From assembly GCA_020851735.1 (NCBI GenBank), contig JADZCD010000008.1:34404-98403 (forward strand): a stretch of DNA of 64,000 nt, given 5' to 3'. Below the pieces are notes generated by a model. It was not told where the DNA came from and ran no database searches. It saw only the letters and a list, made by a program, of their open reading frames with translations. The stretch comes from Phycisphaeraceae bacterium (GTDB lineage: Bacteria > Planctomycetota > Phycisphaerae > Phycisphaerales > Phycisphaeraceae). The position numbers were made by a program, and so were the translations under genes. Positions 43,286 through 51,924 of the stretch are shown here, one piece after another (the stretch's first letter is position 1; every line of letters begins with the position of its first letter).

Positions 43286-44401
43286 TCACTTAAGATTTCT
43301 CTTGCTTTCCGCCGTCCTCTCCAACAACTCCTGGGCCATCTGCGCCACCGACATCTCCCCGCGCAACACCTGGCCTAGTCTGTCCCCAGCTCTGCCGTTA
43401 TTGCCCAGCGTCTGATCCAGCCGCCGCCGGGCCTCTTCCAGCACCGACTCGCGAATCTCGTCCACCAGCATGTCCTCCCGCCGTTGCCGCCATTGGTCGC
43501 TGTGGCCTTCCACCTTCGCTTCCAGGCCATCCACAATCTCATCAATCCCCACGTGGTCGTTGGCCGCCGCCATGAAAACGTCCGGCAAGCCCTTCTTCCG
43601 CAAACTAATCAGCGGCCCATCTTCCGCCGTTCCCGCCCCTGCCGACTTTGCGTGCTGACAATCGTGCTCCGCCCCTTGATCCAGGCTCAGCGACTGCAGC
43701 AGATTCCGATGCAGCGTCTGGGCCCCCGGCAAGTCCGCCTTGTTGACCACAAACAAGTCGCCGATCTCCATCAGCCCTGCCTTGAGCATCTGCACGCTGT
43801 CGCCTTGCCCCGGCGCCAGCACCACCATCACCAGATCCGCCACCCCCGCCACTTCCACTTCGCTCTGGCCTACCCCCACCGTCTCAATAAACACCACGTC
43901 GCAGCCGATCAGCCCCATGATCCGCAGCACCCCCTTGGCCCCCAGCGTCAATCCCCCCAGGTGCCCGCGCGACGCCAGCGACCGGATAAACACCAGCGGA
44001 TCCGTCGCGTGCCGCATCATTCGCACCCGATCCCCCAGCACCGCCCCGCCCGTAAATGGCGACGACGGGTCCACCGCGATCACCCCGATCCGCCGCTGCG
44101 GAAACCGCTGGCGATACTCCGCGATCATGTGGTCCGTCACCGTGCTCTTGCCCGACCCCGGCGCCCCCGTCACACCCACCACCAGCCGCGCCTGCGGCCA
44201 GTGCGTCATCCCCTCAAACAGCTCCGGCAAACGCTGCGGGTGATCCCCGATAAACGTCATCAATTTCGCCGCCGCCCGCGTCTGAACCGCCCCCCCGCCC
44301 CCGGAAGCACCCCCGCCCCCGGAAGCATTTCCACCTCCAGACAGACTCTCCCTGCCCGGTGGTGTCGCTTGACTTACAAGTTGTGCCAGGAAAGGGTCCA
44401 T
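43286..44401 (-). CDS. meaB: Methylmalonyl-CoA mutase-associated GTPase MeaB/ArgK
   Basis: This 371-residue G3E GTPase has Walker [10 protein letters not shown], then '[22 protein letters not shown]', '[14 protein letters not shown]' and the G4-type 'NKADL'. It protects the mutase and gates loading of adenosylcobalamin. Near residues 24-38 a Gly/Ser run ('[16 protein letters not shown]') is translated from CCCCCGGAAGC units (44288-44330). About residues 248-266 also look like an extra loop. It is flanked by the two mutase subunit genes. Confidence 0.9.
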   Translation of the reverse strand: MDPFLAQLVSQATPPGRESLSGGGNASGGGGASGGGGAVQTRAAAKLMTFIGDHPQRLPELFEGMTHWPQARLVVGVTGAPGSGKSTVTDHMIAEYRQRFPQRRIGVIAVDPSSPFTGGAVLGDRVRMMRHATDPLVFIRSLASRGHLGGLTLGAKGVLRIMGLIGCDVVFIETVGVGQSEVEVAGVADLVMVVLAPGQGDSVQMLKAGLMEIGDLFVVNKADLPGAQTLHRNLLQSLSLDQGAEHDCQHAKSAGAGTAEDGPLISLRKKGLPDVFMAAANDHVGIDEIVDGLEAKVEGHSDQWRQRREDMLVDEIRESVLEEARRRLDQTLGNNGRAGDRLGQVLRGEMSVAQMAQELLERTAESKRNLK

Positions 44402-44508
44402 CCGTCAGGTTTTTCCGTGGGGGCCGGGAGGGACGAGGGGGGAGGACTTGGTCTATTTTGTCTATCGGGCGCTCAGCACGTGCAGTCTGGGGAGGATTGC
44501 CTGTGGTT

Positions 44509-44922
44509 CTATTGCCCAGCCTTCGATCCCAGCACGCGCTCTAACGTTTCCACAATCGTCTTGGCCGAAGTGCCCGGCGTGAACACTTCCACTATCCCCA
44601 TGGCCTTTAAGCCTGGGATGTCCTTCTCCGGAATCACCCCCCCGCCAAAAACCACAATGTCGCTGGCCCCCTTTTCCTTCAATAGGTCCAGCACGCGCTT
44701 AAACAATTCATTGTGCGCTCCGGAAAGCAGTGACAGCCCGATCGCCGCCACGTCTTCCTGGACCGCCGCCTCCACGATTTGCTCGGGAGTCCGACGGATA
44801 CCCGTATAGATCACTTCAAACCCCGCGTCCCGCAGAATGTGGGCGACGTATTTCGCCCCGCGGTCATGCCCATCCAAGCCCGGTTTACCGATCAGGATTC
44901 GCGGTTTGCCTTCAGACGCCAT
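44509..44922 (-). CDS. Methylmalonyl-CoA mutase B12-binding subunit
   Basis: This 137-residue protein is a complete cobalamin-binding domain. GLDGHDRG gives the DxHxxG motif with the cobalt-ligand His, and 'LSLLSGAH' and '[13 protein letters not shown]' supply the SxL and GG motifs. It must pair with the catalytic subunit encoded at 41533-43203. It is the first gene of the propionate cluster. Confidence 0.95.
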   Translation of the reverse strand: MASEGKPRILIGKPGLDGHDRGAKYVAHILRDAGFEVIYTGIRRTPEQIVEAAVQEDVAAIGLSLLSGAHNELFKRVLDLLKEKGASDIVVFGGGVIPEKDIPGLKAMGIVEVFTPGTSAKTIVETLERVLGSKAGQ

Positions 44923-45140
44923 GGCCTATACCTCCATCCTGGCCCAGCCGACCGCCGCATCTAAAAGGGGGAGACTGGGGGGGAATAAGCCCGCCCGCTT
45001 CTTGGCGGGAGAGCCCAAATTTTAATTCGCCGGTGGTTTTGTCCCAATTCCCCCCCCACAGGCGAGGACCATACATTAGGACATGACGATCTGATGTCAA
45101 ATCCTGGTTATTGCCTTTTTTCGAACCTTTCCTCTCCCAC

Positions 45141-46115
45141 TTAATCCACTTCAATTCGCGGATCCACCCACGCGTATGCCACGTCCACGATCAAGTTGAA
45201 CACTATCAACATCGTCGAATAGACCAGCACCAGCCCCAAAATCAAGAACTGATCCTTGTTCTGCACCGCCCGCACGAACCTTTCGCCCAATCCCGGTATG
45301 CCGAACACCTGCTCAACCACAAACGACCCGGTCATCGCCGCCGCCGCCGCCGGAGCCAGAAAACTGAGCACCGGCAAAAACGCCACCTTCAGCGCATGCC
45401 TCCACAACACCTGCCGCGGCGATAGCCCCTTGGCCACCGCCGTCCGGATGTAGTCGCTGCCCATCACCTCCGCCAACCCCAGCCGAATCAACCGCGCTAT
45501 GTACGCCGCCGGCGCCGCCCCCAACGTCACCGCCGGCAACACCATGTGCCGCATCATCTGCCCACAATCCTGCCACCAGCTTCGTTCCCACACCGCCCAC
45601 CCCGGCCACTCCCAGGGCCCGATCGGAAACCACTTCAATATCCCCGCCCCCACCGCCAGCAGCACCGCCCCCGTCACGAACGTCGGCAAGCTCACCCCCA
45701 CCAGCGCCACCCCCAGACTCATCCCGTCCCAGATCGACCCCGGACGCAACGCCCCCACCACCCCCGCCAGCAACCCCAGCAATAACGCAAACCCCAGCGC
45801 CCCGACCCCCAGCGCCGCACTGACCGGCAAACCCCGCGCAATGATGTCATTAACCCTCTGATTGGCATCCTGCAGACTGGGCCCAAAATCCCCCCGCCAA
45901 ACCACCCCTTCCAGATATCCCCCCAAAAAACGCCACGGACTGTCCAGCCGATACTGCCGCAGCATCGCCTGCTGCACCTCCACCGGCGGGCGCTGCCCCT
46001 CCGGCCGCTCCAGCGGATTGCCCGGCACCACCCACGCCAAAATAAACGTAACCCCGAAAATCACCGCCAGAATCAGCGGCATCTGCATCAACCTGCCTAA
46101 AACCATTCTCGCCAT
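45141..46115 (-). CDS. Peptide/nickel-type ABC transporter permease (DppB/OppB family)
   Basis: This permease of about 324 residues has six or so transmembrane helices and the family features: N-terminal 'FGVTFILAWVVPGNPLE', 'RQYRLDSPWRFLGGYL', and the EAA-type loop 'DYIRTAVAKGLSPRQVLWRHALK' that contacts the ATPase. The C-terminus 'VDVAYAWVDPRIEV' is typical. The ATG at 46115 places the first helix at the start; the upstream ATG at 46232 overlaps the binding-protein gene. The second permease and the ATPases are not in the window. Confidence 0.9.
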   Translation of the reverse strand: MARMVLGRLMQMPLILAVIFGVTFILAWVVPGNPLERPEGQRPPVEVQQAMLRQYRLDSPWRFLGGYLEGVVWRGDFGPSLQDANQRVNDIIARGLPVSAALGVGALGFALLLGLLAGVVGALRPGSIWDGMSLGVALVGVSLPTFVTGAVLLAVGAGILKWFPIGPWEWPGWAVWERSWWQDCGQMMRHMVLPAVTLGAAPAAYIARLIRLGLAEVMGSDYIRTAVAKGLSPRQVLWRHALKVAFLPVLSFLAPAAAAAMTGSFVVEQVFGIPGLGERFVRAVQNKDQFLILGLVLVYSTMLIVFNLIVDVAYAWVDPRIEVD

Positions 46116-46189
46116 GACAGGCTGAATTGTACCCCTTCCCAAGCCCAGGCACTTCCGCCCCCCGCTTCTCCCTTCAATCCCTCCCCCTC

Positions 46190-47950
46190 CTACCTTTCCA
46201 CCGCCACCTTCTCCAACCGATTGTGATTCCACGTATTCGGCGTCAAACCCTTAACCTTCGCCGGATCAAACAACTCAAACCTCACATAGTGGTAGATCGG
46301 CCCGATCGGCTGATCCGCCAGCATTATCGCCTCCGCCCCCCGCAGCACCTCCAACCTCTTGGCCACGTCCATCTCCCCCTCCGCCTGCTTCAGCAGCGCG
46401 TCATACTCCGGATTCCGATACGCCGCGTCATTGTTCCCATTGCCCTGGGCAAACTTATCCAAGAAAGTCGTCGGATCGCGATAATCCCCAAACCAGCTCC
46501 CCCGCGCGATCGCATAGTCCTGCTTCTTGACCTTGTCCCCGAATACCTTGCTCTCCATTCCCTCCAGCTTCACCGCCACGCCCAATTCCTTCTTCCACGT
46601 CGCCGCGATCTGCTGGGCCACCACCTCATGCCCCGCCCCCGTGTTGTAGCTGATCGCCAAACCATCCAACCCCGCCCCTCCCGCATACCCCGCCTCCGCC
46701 AATAACTGCCGCGCCCTCTCCGGCTCAAACCCCGCCCCTTCCTCCACCGGCGGCTCATACCCCGCCAGCATCCCCGGCGGAATAAAACTCCGCGCGATCG
46801 GCTGCCTGGACCCCAGCCGCGTCACCTTGTCCACGATCGTCTGCCGGTCAATGCCCAGCGATAGCGCCCGCCGGACCCGCCGGTCACTTAGCGGGTTCTT
46901 CCGCCCGTCATTAAACGTCGGCCGACAGTTAAAGTTGTAAAAGTACGTCCCCGCCGCCGTGATCAAATGCCCGTCCGGCCGATTCCGCGCCACCAGGTCC
47001 GCCACGATCGGCTTGGCCGTCGGCAAGTCCGGCAGCCAATCCACCTCCCCCTCCTGGTACCGCAACAATGCGTTCTGCTCGTTGTCCACCATGAAATATT
47101 CCACGATCCCGTCGTTGGCCATCTCCGTCCGCGCGTAATACCGATCGTTGGGCGCCATCTCCAGATCCCGGTCCGGACGCCAACCCTTCAGTCGATACGG
47201 CCCATTGCTGACCAGCGTCCCCGGCTCCGTCCAGTTCGCCGGCATCTGGGCCATCCCGCTGTCCGGACTGAACGTCATCCGATCCTCTAAGTCCGCCGCC
47301 GCCAGCGGCGCAAAAGGCGCGAACGCCACCAACTCCAAAAAATACGGCGTCGGCTTGGTTAACTTCACCTCCAGCGTCTTGTCATTCACCGCCCGCACCC
47401 CCACCGTCCGGGCAAATTGCGCCACCGCCTGCCCATACAATTCCTTCGCCTTTTCCGCTGCCTGCTCCGGCCCCAACTTCCCCGCCGCGCCGGCAAATTC
47501 CCCCAGTTGCCCGCTGCGCCAGCCAAAAAAGTCCTCCGCCCCCGCAATCACAAAAAACAACCGCGCATAATCCGACGCAAAATCCGCCAGCATCGCCCGC
47601 CGCCACGCGAATACATAATCCCCCGCCGTCACCGCCTGCCCGTTGCTCCAGTATGCGTCGCCGCGCAGATAAAACGTATACGTCTTCCCGTCCGCGCTGA
47701 TCTCCCACCGCTCCGCCGTCGCCGGCTCAACCTTCTGCCCGTCCGCCGTCATTCGCACCAGCGGGTCAAACAAACACTCCGCCACCCGGATGTCGTGCAG
47801 CCAGCTCATCTTCTGCGGATCTAAAGTGTGATGCCGCGCGCTGGACACAAATCGCAGCTGCCGCTTGCCCTGCTCCGCGGACGGATCCCGTCCGTCACAA
47901 CCAGCCAACGCCAGCACCAGCAACCCAACCCCGATGTAAATCGTCCTCAT
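46190..47950 (-). CDS. Peptide ABC transporter substrate-binding lipoprotein (SBP family 5)
   Basis: This protein of about 586 residues has a lipobox LAGC (residues about 15-18), so it is membrane-tethered. The family 5 pattern is clear: 'HHTLDPQKMSWLHDIRVAECLFDPLV', 'ATAERWEISADGKTYTFYLR', 'VSNGPYRLKGWRPD' and 'RVRRALSLGIDRQTIV'. It binds oligopeptides and delivers them to the permease encoded downstream. The ATG at 47950 has a GGAAGG site. Confidence 0.9.
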   Translation of the reverse strand: MRTIYIGVGLLVLALAGCDGRDPSAEQGKRQLRFVSSARHHTLDPQKMSWLHDIRVAECLFDPLVRMTADGQKVEPATAERWEISADGKTYTFYLRGDAYWSNGQAVTAGDYVFAWRRAMLADFASDYARLFFVIAGAEDFFGWRSGQLGEFAGAAGKLGPEQAAEKAKELYGQAVAQFARTVGVRAVNDKTLEVKLTKPTPYFLELVAFAPFAPLAAADLEDRMTFSPDSGMAQMPANWTEPGTLVSNGPYRLKGWRPDRDLEMAPNDRYYARTEMANDGIVEYFMVDNEQNALLRYQEGEVDWLPDLPTAKPIVADLVARNRPDGHLITAAGTYFYNFNCRPTFNDGRKNPLSDRRVRRALSLGIDRQTIVDKVTRLGSRQPIARSFIPPGMLAGYEPPVEEGAGFEPERARQLLAEAGYAGGAGLDGLAISYNTGAGHEVVAQQIAATWKKELGVAVKLEGMESKVFGDKVKKQDYAIARGSWFGDYRDPTTFLDKFAQGNGNNDAAYRNPEYDALLKQAEGEMDVAKRLEVLRGAEAIMLADQPIGPIYHYVRFELFDPAKVKGLTPNTWNHNRLEKVAVER

Positions 47951-47985
47951 GTCCTTCCCTCCATCCCACCCCCGGAAGTTAGCTT

Positions 47986-48156
47986 GGGTGCCACACAGCA
48001 CGGCAAAGCCTGCTGTGTGCGGTTTTACGCTTGCCGATGTTAAAGGCTCGAATACTCTCTGGCTTTTCAACTCTCCCGCATAATTCTTCGGTGCTTTCAG
48101 GCGAAACGACCACACGCGGAATTTTCTAAAGCCCAGACATGGCCATGCCTGGGCTT
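47986..48156 (+). repeat. Extended element B and AAGCCCAG hairpin
   Basis: The 584 bases 47951-48534 hold no gene. Element B (47986-48020) continues into sequence that matches the B copy at 29651, with CCCGCATAAT in both. At 48129-48156 AAGCCCAG and CTGGGCTT form a hairpin. The rest (48157-48530) is C-rich with no clear signal. Confidence 0.8.
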
Positions 48157-48534
48157 GTCTTCCCCACCCCCCGCTCCAACATCTCGATCTCTAATGACCT
48201 CACCCTTCCTCCTCCGCCCGATAACCGTTTTCCCTTTTCATCGCTCCCATGTTACCGGCCCTTCTTTGACCATGTCATACCCAGCTTTCCCCTGAATCTT
48301 TTTCCCGTCCCTGTCCTCGCCCAACCCACCTTTGCCCCAGGAAAACGCTTGTTTTTCTCCCTCCCCGCCGACTCGGACCAACCCCATTTCCCAGCCGCCG
48401 CCGCCTTCCCCCACGTCCTCCGCGGTTACACAGTCATGCGACTTTAGCGCCTTAACCGATTTTTCTTCCCGGCCAAGGATGGTTTTACCGCCGCACCACG
48501 GCAAGGGATGCCGGCTGATTAAGGGAATTTGTCT

Positions 48535-48729
48535 ATGAGTAAGCACCAGATGATCGAAGTGATCCGTAGCCACAACCCTTCGGCCGCCCCCGACTTCCTG
48601 CTCCACTTCAACGAACAGCAGCTGGATCGCTACGTCCGCCGCCTCACCAGCCTCCTCGGCCACCGCGGCCCGCACAGCATCTGGGTTCGCGATGCCGAAA
48701 CCCCCGCCATCGTCAGCCGCGTCGTCTGA
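48535..48729 (+). CDS. Small hypothetical protein
   Basis: This 64-residue protein begins MSKHQMIEVIRSHNPSA and contains 'DFLLHFNEQQLDRYVRRL', an amphipathic helix pair. An AGGGAA site seven to nine bases before the ATG and sensible codon use suggest a real gene. It is followed by a hairpin repeat. The function is unknown. Confidence 0.65.
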   Translation: MSKHQMIEVIRSHNPSAAPDFLLHFNEQQLDRYVRRLTSLLGHRGPHSIWVRDAETPAIVSRVV

Positions 48730-48730
48730 T

Positions 48731-48840
48731 TCGCATTGTGGAAATACCGCAGGCGTGGTGAGAAAAGCCCGGCCGCTCCGCCGGCCGGGACCCACCTGCA
48801 AAAGCGGGTGGATTTTTGCCTGCGGAATTGCCGCAATCCG
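48731..48840 (+). repeat. CCCGGCCG hairpin repeat, copy 2
   Basis: GCCCGGCCGCTCCGCCGGCC forms a strong hairpin at about 48768-48789. It is flanked by inverted arms (ATTGTGGAAATACCGCAGGC and GCCTGCGGAATTGCCGCAAT). The core and right arm match 32905-32974. Confidence 0.8.
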
Positions 48841-48902
48841 TCTAAGTCACCCCTCCCCCTTCGTCCCCCGCCAGACCCGGGCGCCCCGCGCCTGGGTTCT
48901 AT

Positions 48903-50075
48903 TCATTCCGCCATCACCCGATGCAGCAGCATCATCAATTCCTCCACCCGCACCTGCGCCGCCCCCAACCCTTTGTCCGTAACCTTCAATTCCTCCATCG
49001 CCGCCTTCGCCACCACGCTGATCTGCTCAAACCCGTAGCTCGCCCCCGCTCCCTTTAACTGCTGGCATATCTCCAGCAACATCGGTCCGTCCCTGTCATC
49101 CAAGGCCCGACGCAAACGCGCCCCCTGTTCAATCAACCCCTCCACGAAGGCCAGGATCAAAGGCTTCATCAACGGATCCGCCAACAACGAACTCCGCACC
49201 GGCCCGATGCTCTGCCGCCCGTGATTGGCGCTCTCAATCACCTGGCGAATCACCCTCGTCAGATCGTCCGGCTTAAACGGCTTGGCCAGGAAAACCTCGC
49301 ACCCAGCCTTAAGCGCCTTTTCCTTAAGCTCCTCCGATTCATCCGCCGACACCGCGATGATCGGACTGGCTATCCGTTGCCCCCGAATCTGCGCCGCGAT
49401 CTCCAAGCCGCTGACCTGTCCGAAATACATGTCCAGCAGAATCAAATCCACCCCTTCCCGGGCCGCGGCCAGCGCTTCCTGCGCGTTCAAAGCTTCAACC
49501 ACCTCCAACCCCAGTTGGCTCAGCCACATCCGCATCAACCGCCGGTCCGCCGGCTGGTCGTCGACCACCAGCACCCGCCCGAACACCTTCAATTGCTCAA
49601 ATTGCTCGCTGCACTCGGCAAACTCCACCTGCTGCAGCTCGCTCTTCAGCCGCTTGGCGTCGTCTTCCGGCAAGCGCACGTACTCTTCCAGGTCGATCAG
49701 ATTATGGAATTTCACCGACACCTGATGCAGCATCCCCTCTTCGTGCCGACACTGCACCACCACCCCGCCCACATACGTCGGATCGCCCGACAGATTCACC
49801 AGCGTCACCAGACACTCGCTGCCCACGTGCATGTATCGGCCGTGCACAAACCCCACGCCCTTGGCGCTTAGATTGCGCGGCAGAACCCGGAACGTCACCC
49901 GTCGCCCGGTCTGCGACAGGCTCACCAGCATGTCGTTGGGCTGGAAGAGCACCCGCAATCCCCGCCGCTCCTTGCCGTCGGGAATCGTCGCCTGCTGAAC
50001 CTGCTTGGCCTGAATCCGCTGCCGTTCCTTCTGGTTCAGGTGAATCGTTTCAATCGGACTGTCTTGGTCTTGCAT
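48903..50075 (-). CDS. PilZ-receiver-Hpt protein, copy 1, phosphoacceptor His replaced
   Basis: This 390-residue protein has a PilZ domain at about 35-140 with RRGLR (RxxxR) and NLSAKG (NxSxxG), both needed to bind cyclic di-GMP. A receiver domain at about 165-285 has VVDDQ, phospho-acceptor Asp in LILLDMYF and the Lys of AKPF. A C-terminal Hpt-like bundle at about 300-385 follows. The Hpt motif reads CQQLKGAG where HxLKG is expected, so the His is Gln. The protein could still sense cyclic di-GMP and phosphate but should not relay phosphate through its Hpt. Ribosome site is GGGAG. Confidence 0.85.
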   Translation of the reverse strand: MQDQDSPIETIHLNQKERQRIQAKQVQQATIPDGKERRGLRVLFQPNDMLVSLSQTGRRVTFRVLPRNLSAKGVGFVHGRYMHVGSECLVTLVNLSGDPTYVGGVVVQCRHEEGMLHQVSVKFHNLIDLEEYVRLPEDDAKRLKSELQQVEFAECSEQFEQLKVFGRVLVVDDQPADRRLMRMWLSQLGLEVVEALNAQEALAAAREGVDLILLDMYFGQVSGLEIAAQIRGQRIASPIIAVSADESEELKEKALKAGCEVFLAKPFKPDDLTRVIRQVIESANHGRQSIGPVRSSLLADPLMKPLILAFVEGLIEQGARLRRALDDRDGPMLLEICQQLKGAGASYGFEQISVVAKAAMEELKVTDKGLGAAQVRVEELMMLLHRVMAE

Positions 50076-50132
50076 GGGGCCTTACTCCCTGGCACGCGTA
50101 ACCCCGTCACCCCACCCCCCCCCGCCCTCCGC

Positions 50133-51311
50133 TTAATCCGCCACCACCCGCTGCAACAGCAGCACCAGCTCATCCACCCTGGCCCGCGCCCCCTGGACCC
50201 CCTTCTCCGTGCCCTTGATGTCCTCCATCGCCGCCTTCGCCACTTGCGTGATCTCCTCAAACCCGTGGCTCGCGCCCGCCCCCTTTAGCTGATGACACAG
50301 CGTGGCCAGCATCGGCACATCCGCGTCCTCCAACGCCCGCCGCAGCTTGCCCACCTGCTCTTCCAGGCCCGCCACAAAGGCCTGGATCAACGGCTTCATC
50401 AACGGATCCGCCGCCAGCGAACTCCGCAGCGGCCCGATCGTCTGCTTGTTGTCCCGATTAGCCCCCTTGATCACCTGCCGAATCGCGTTGGTCAGTTCGT
50501 CCGGCTGAAATGGCTTGACCAGAAAGGCGTCGCACCCCGCCTTCATCGCATTCTGCTTGATCTCTTCCGATTCATCCGCCGAAAGCCCGATGATCGGACT
50601 GGCGATCCGCTGCCCCCTGATCTGCGTGGCAATGCCCATCCCCTTGCCCTGATCGCTCGAAACGTCCAGCAGCACCAGGTCCACCCCCTCCTTGGCCGCC
50701 GCCATCGCCTCCAACGCGTTCAGCGCTTCGACCACCTCCAACCCCATCTGGCTCAGCCACATCCGCAGCAGCCGCCGATCCGCCGAACCGTCATCAATCA
50801 CCAGCGCCTTCCCGAACACCTTCAATTGCTCAAACTGCTCGCTGCACTCAGCCAGCTCCACCTGCTGCAGTTCGCTCCGCAGCTTCTTGGTGTCTTCGTC
50901 CGACAGCTTGACGAATTCCTCTAAGTCAATCAGATTGTGAAACTTCACCGACACCTGGTGCAGCATCCCTTCCTCGTGCCGGCATTGCACCACCACCCCC
51001 CCGATGTTCGTCGGCATGCCCGCCAGATTCACCAGCGTCACCAGGCATTCGCTGCCCACGTGCACGTATCGCCCGTGCACAAAGCCCACCCCCTTGGCGC
51101 TTAAATTCCGCGGCATCACCCGGAACGTCACCCGCTGCCCCGCCGGTTGCAGCAGACTGATCAGCAATTCATTCGGCTGATAGATCACCCGCAGCCCCCG
51201 CCGCTCCGCCTGCCCGCTCTTTAACGGCTGCTGCGTGTTCTTGTTCAGCAAACGCTGACGTTCCCGGGGGTTTAAGTGGATCGTTTCAATCGGATTTTCC
51301 CGTGCCTGCAT
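50133..51311 (-). CDS. PilZ-receiver-Hpt protein, copy 2
   Basis: This 392-residue paralogue lies directly upstream of copy 1. It has PilZ RRGLR and NLSAKG, a receiver with VIDDG, LVLLDVSS and the Lys of VKPF, and Hpt with CHQLKGAG, where the His is present. The ATG at 51311 has the same CAGGGAG leader as copy 1, and upstream codons are shadow. The two genes were clearly made by tandem duplication. Copy 2 has the intact phosphorelay site, so division of labour is likely. Confidence 0.85.
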   Translation of the reverse strand: MQARENPIETIHLNPRERQRLLNKNTQQPLKSGQAERRGLRVIYQPNELLISLLQPAGQRVTFRVMPRNLSAKGVGFVHGRYVHVGSECLVTLVNLAGMPTNIGGVVVQCRHEEGMLHQVSVKFHNLIDLEEFVKLSDEDTKKLRSELQQVELAECSEQFEQLKVFGKALVIDDGSADRRLLRMWLSQMGLEVVEALNALEAMAAAKEGVDLVLLDVSSDQGKGMGIATQIRGQRIASPIIGLSADESEEIKQNAMKAGCDAFLVKPFQPDELTNAIRQVIKGANRDNKQTIGPLRSSLAADPLMKPLIQAFVAGLEEQVGKLRRALEDADVPMLATLCHQLKGAGASHGFEEITQVAKAAMEDIKGTEKGVQGARARVDELVLLLQRVVAD

Positions 51312-51624
51312 GTAGCGTACTCCCTGAATCAGGCCCAAACGTCCCCGGTTGAAAGGTTTAATCCACTTCGCTTCTGCAACGACATCACGCCGCGCATCGC
51401 CCAGCCGTGACGCGCAACAATAAATCCCTATCCCCAGTTCTCCCCAAAACCTATCGGCACCGCCCTCCATCCGATTAGTCACCCCCATTCTTCTAGAGTC
51501 CTTTTAACCTTTGCCCCCTCCGCATGAACCGAATAGCCCTAACCACCGTCACATTTACACCCCCCCCCGGAACAAGCCGACGCCACTCGTCGCGCGTCGG
51601 CAAGCGAAGCCTCGGCTTTCCGCC

Positions 51625-51655
51625 TAAAGCCCAGGGAAGAAATCCCTGGGCTCGT
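51625..51655. repeat. AAAGCCCAGGG hairpin in the murE leader region
   Basis: TAAAGCCCAGGGA and TCCCTGGGCT form a stem. The whole gap 51312-51924 (613 bases) has no gene. Other content is a GTCGGCAAGCGAAGCC tract like element H at 153-178 and an AT-rich patch near 51780-51830. Confidence 0.6.
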
Positions 51656-51924
51656 CCCGCGCGCTCCGCCGCCTCTGGTCTGACCCCCCCTACAGCCAGC
51701 GCCGCCCATGACACAAACCCATGCCCGAGCTTGCCGAGCCGCCTCCCGGCCTGCTCAACTGCTCCCCCCGCTCCCTAAAAGGAATCTTTGCAATAACTTG
51801 CCTCATAGGCCCGATAAAATCTCCCAGCAGCGCTCTGGCGTGGTGGTGCCCCTTTGCCTCTGACTACCTGTTGGCATCCTTCCCCGGAGTCCGCCCACTG
51901 AACTTGCCTGTAAGGGTGCGCTCT

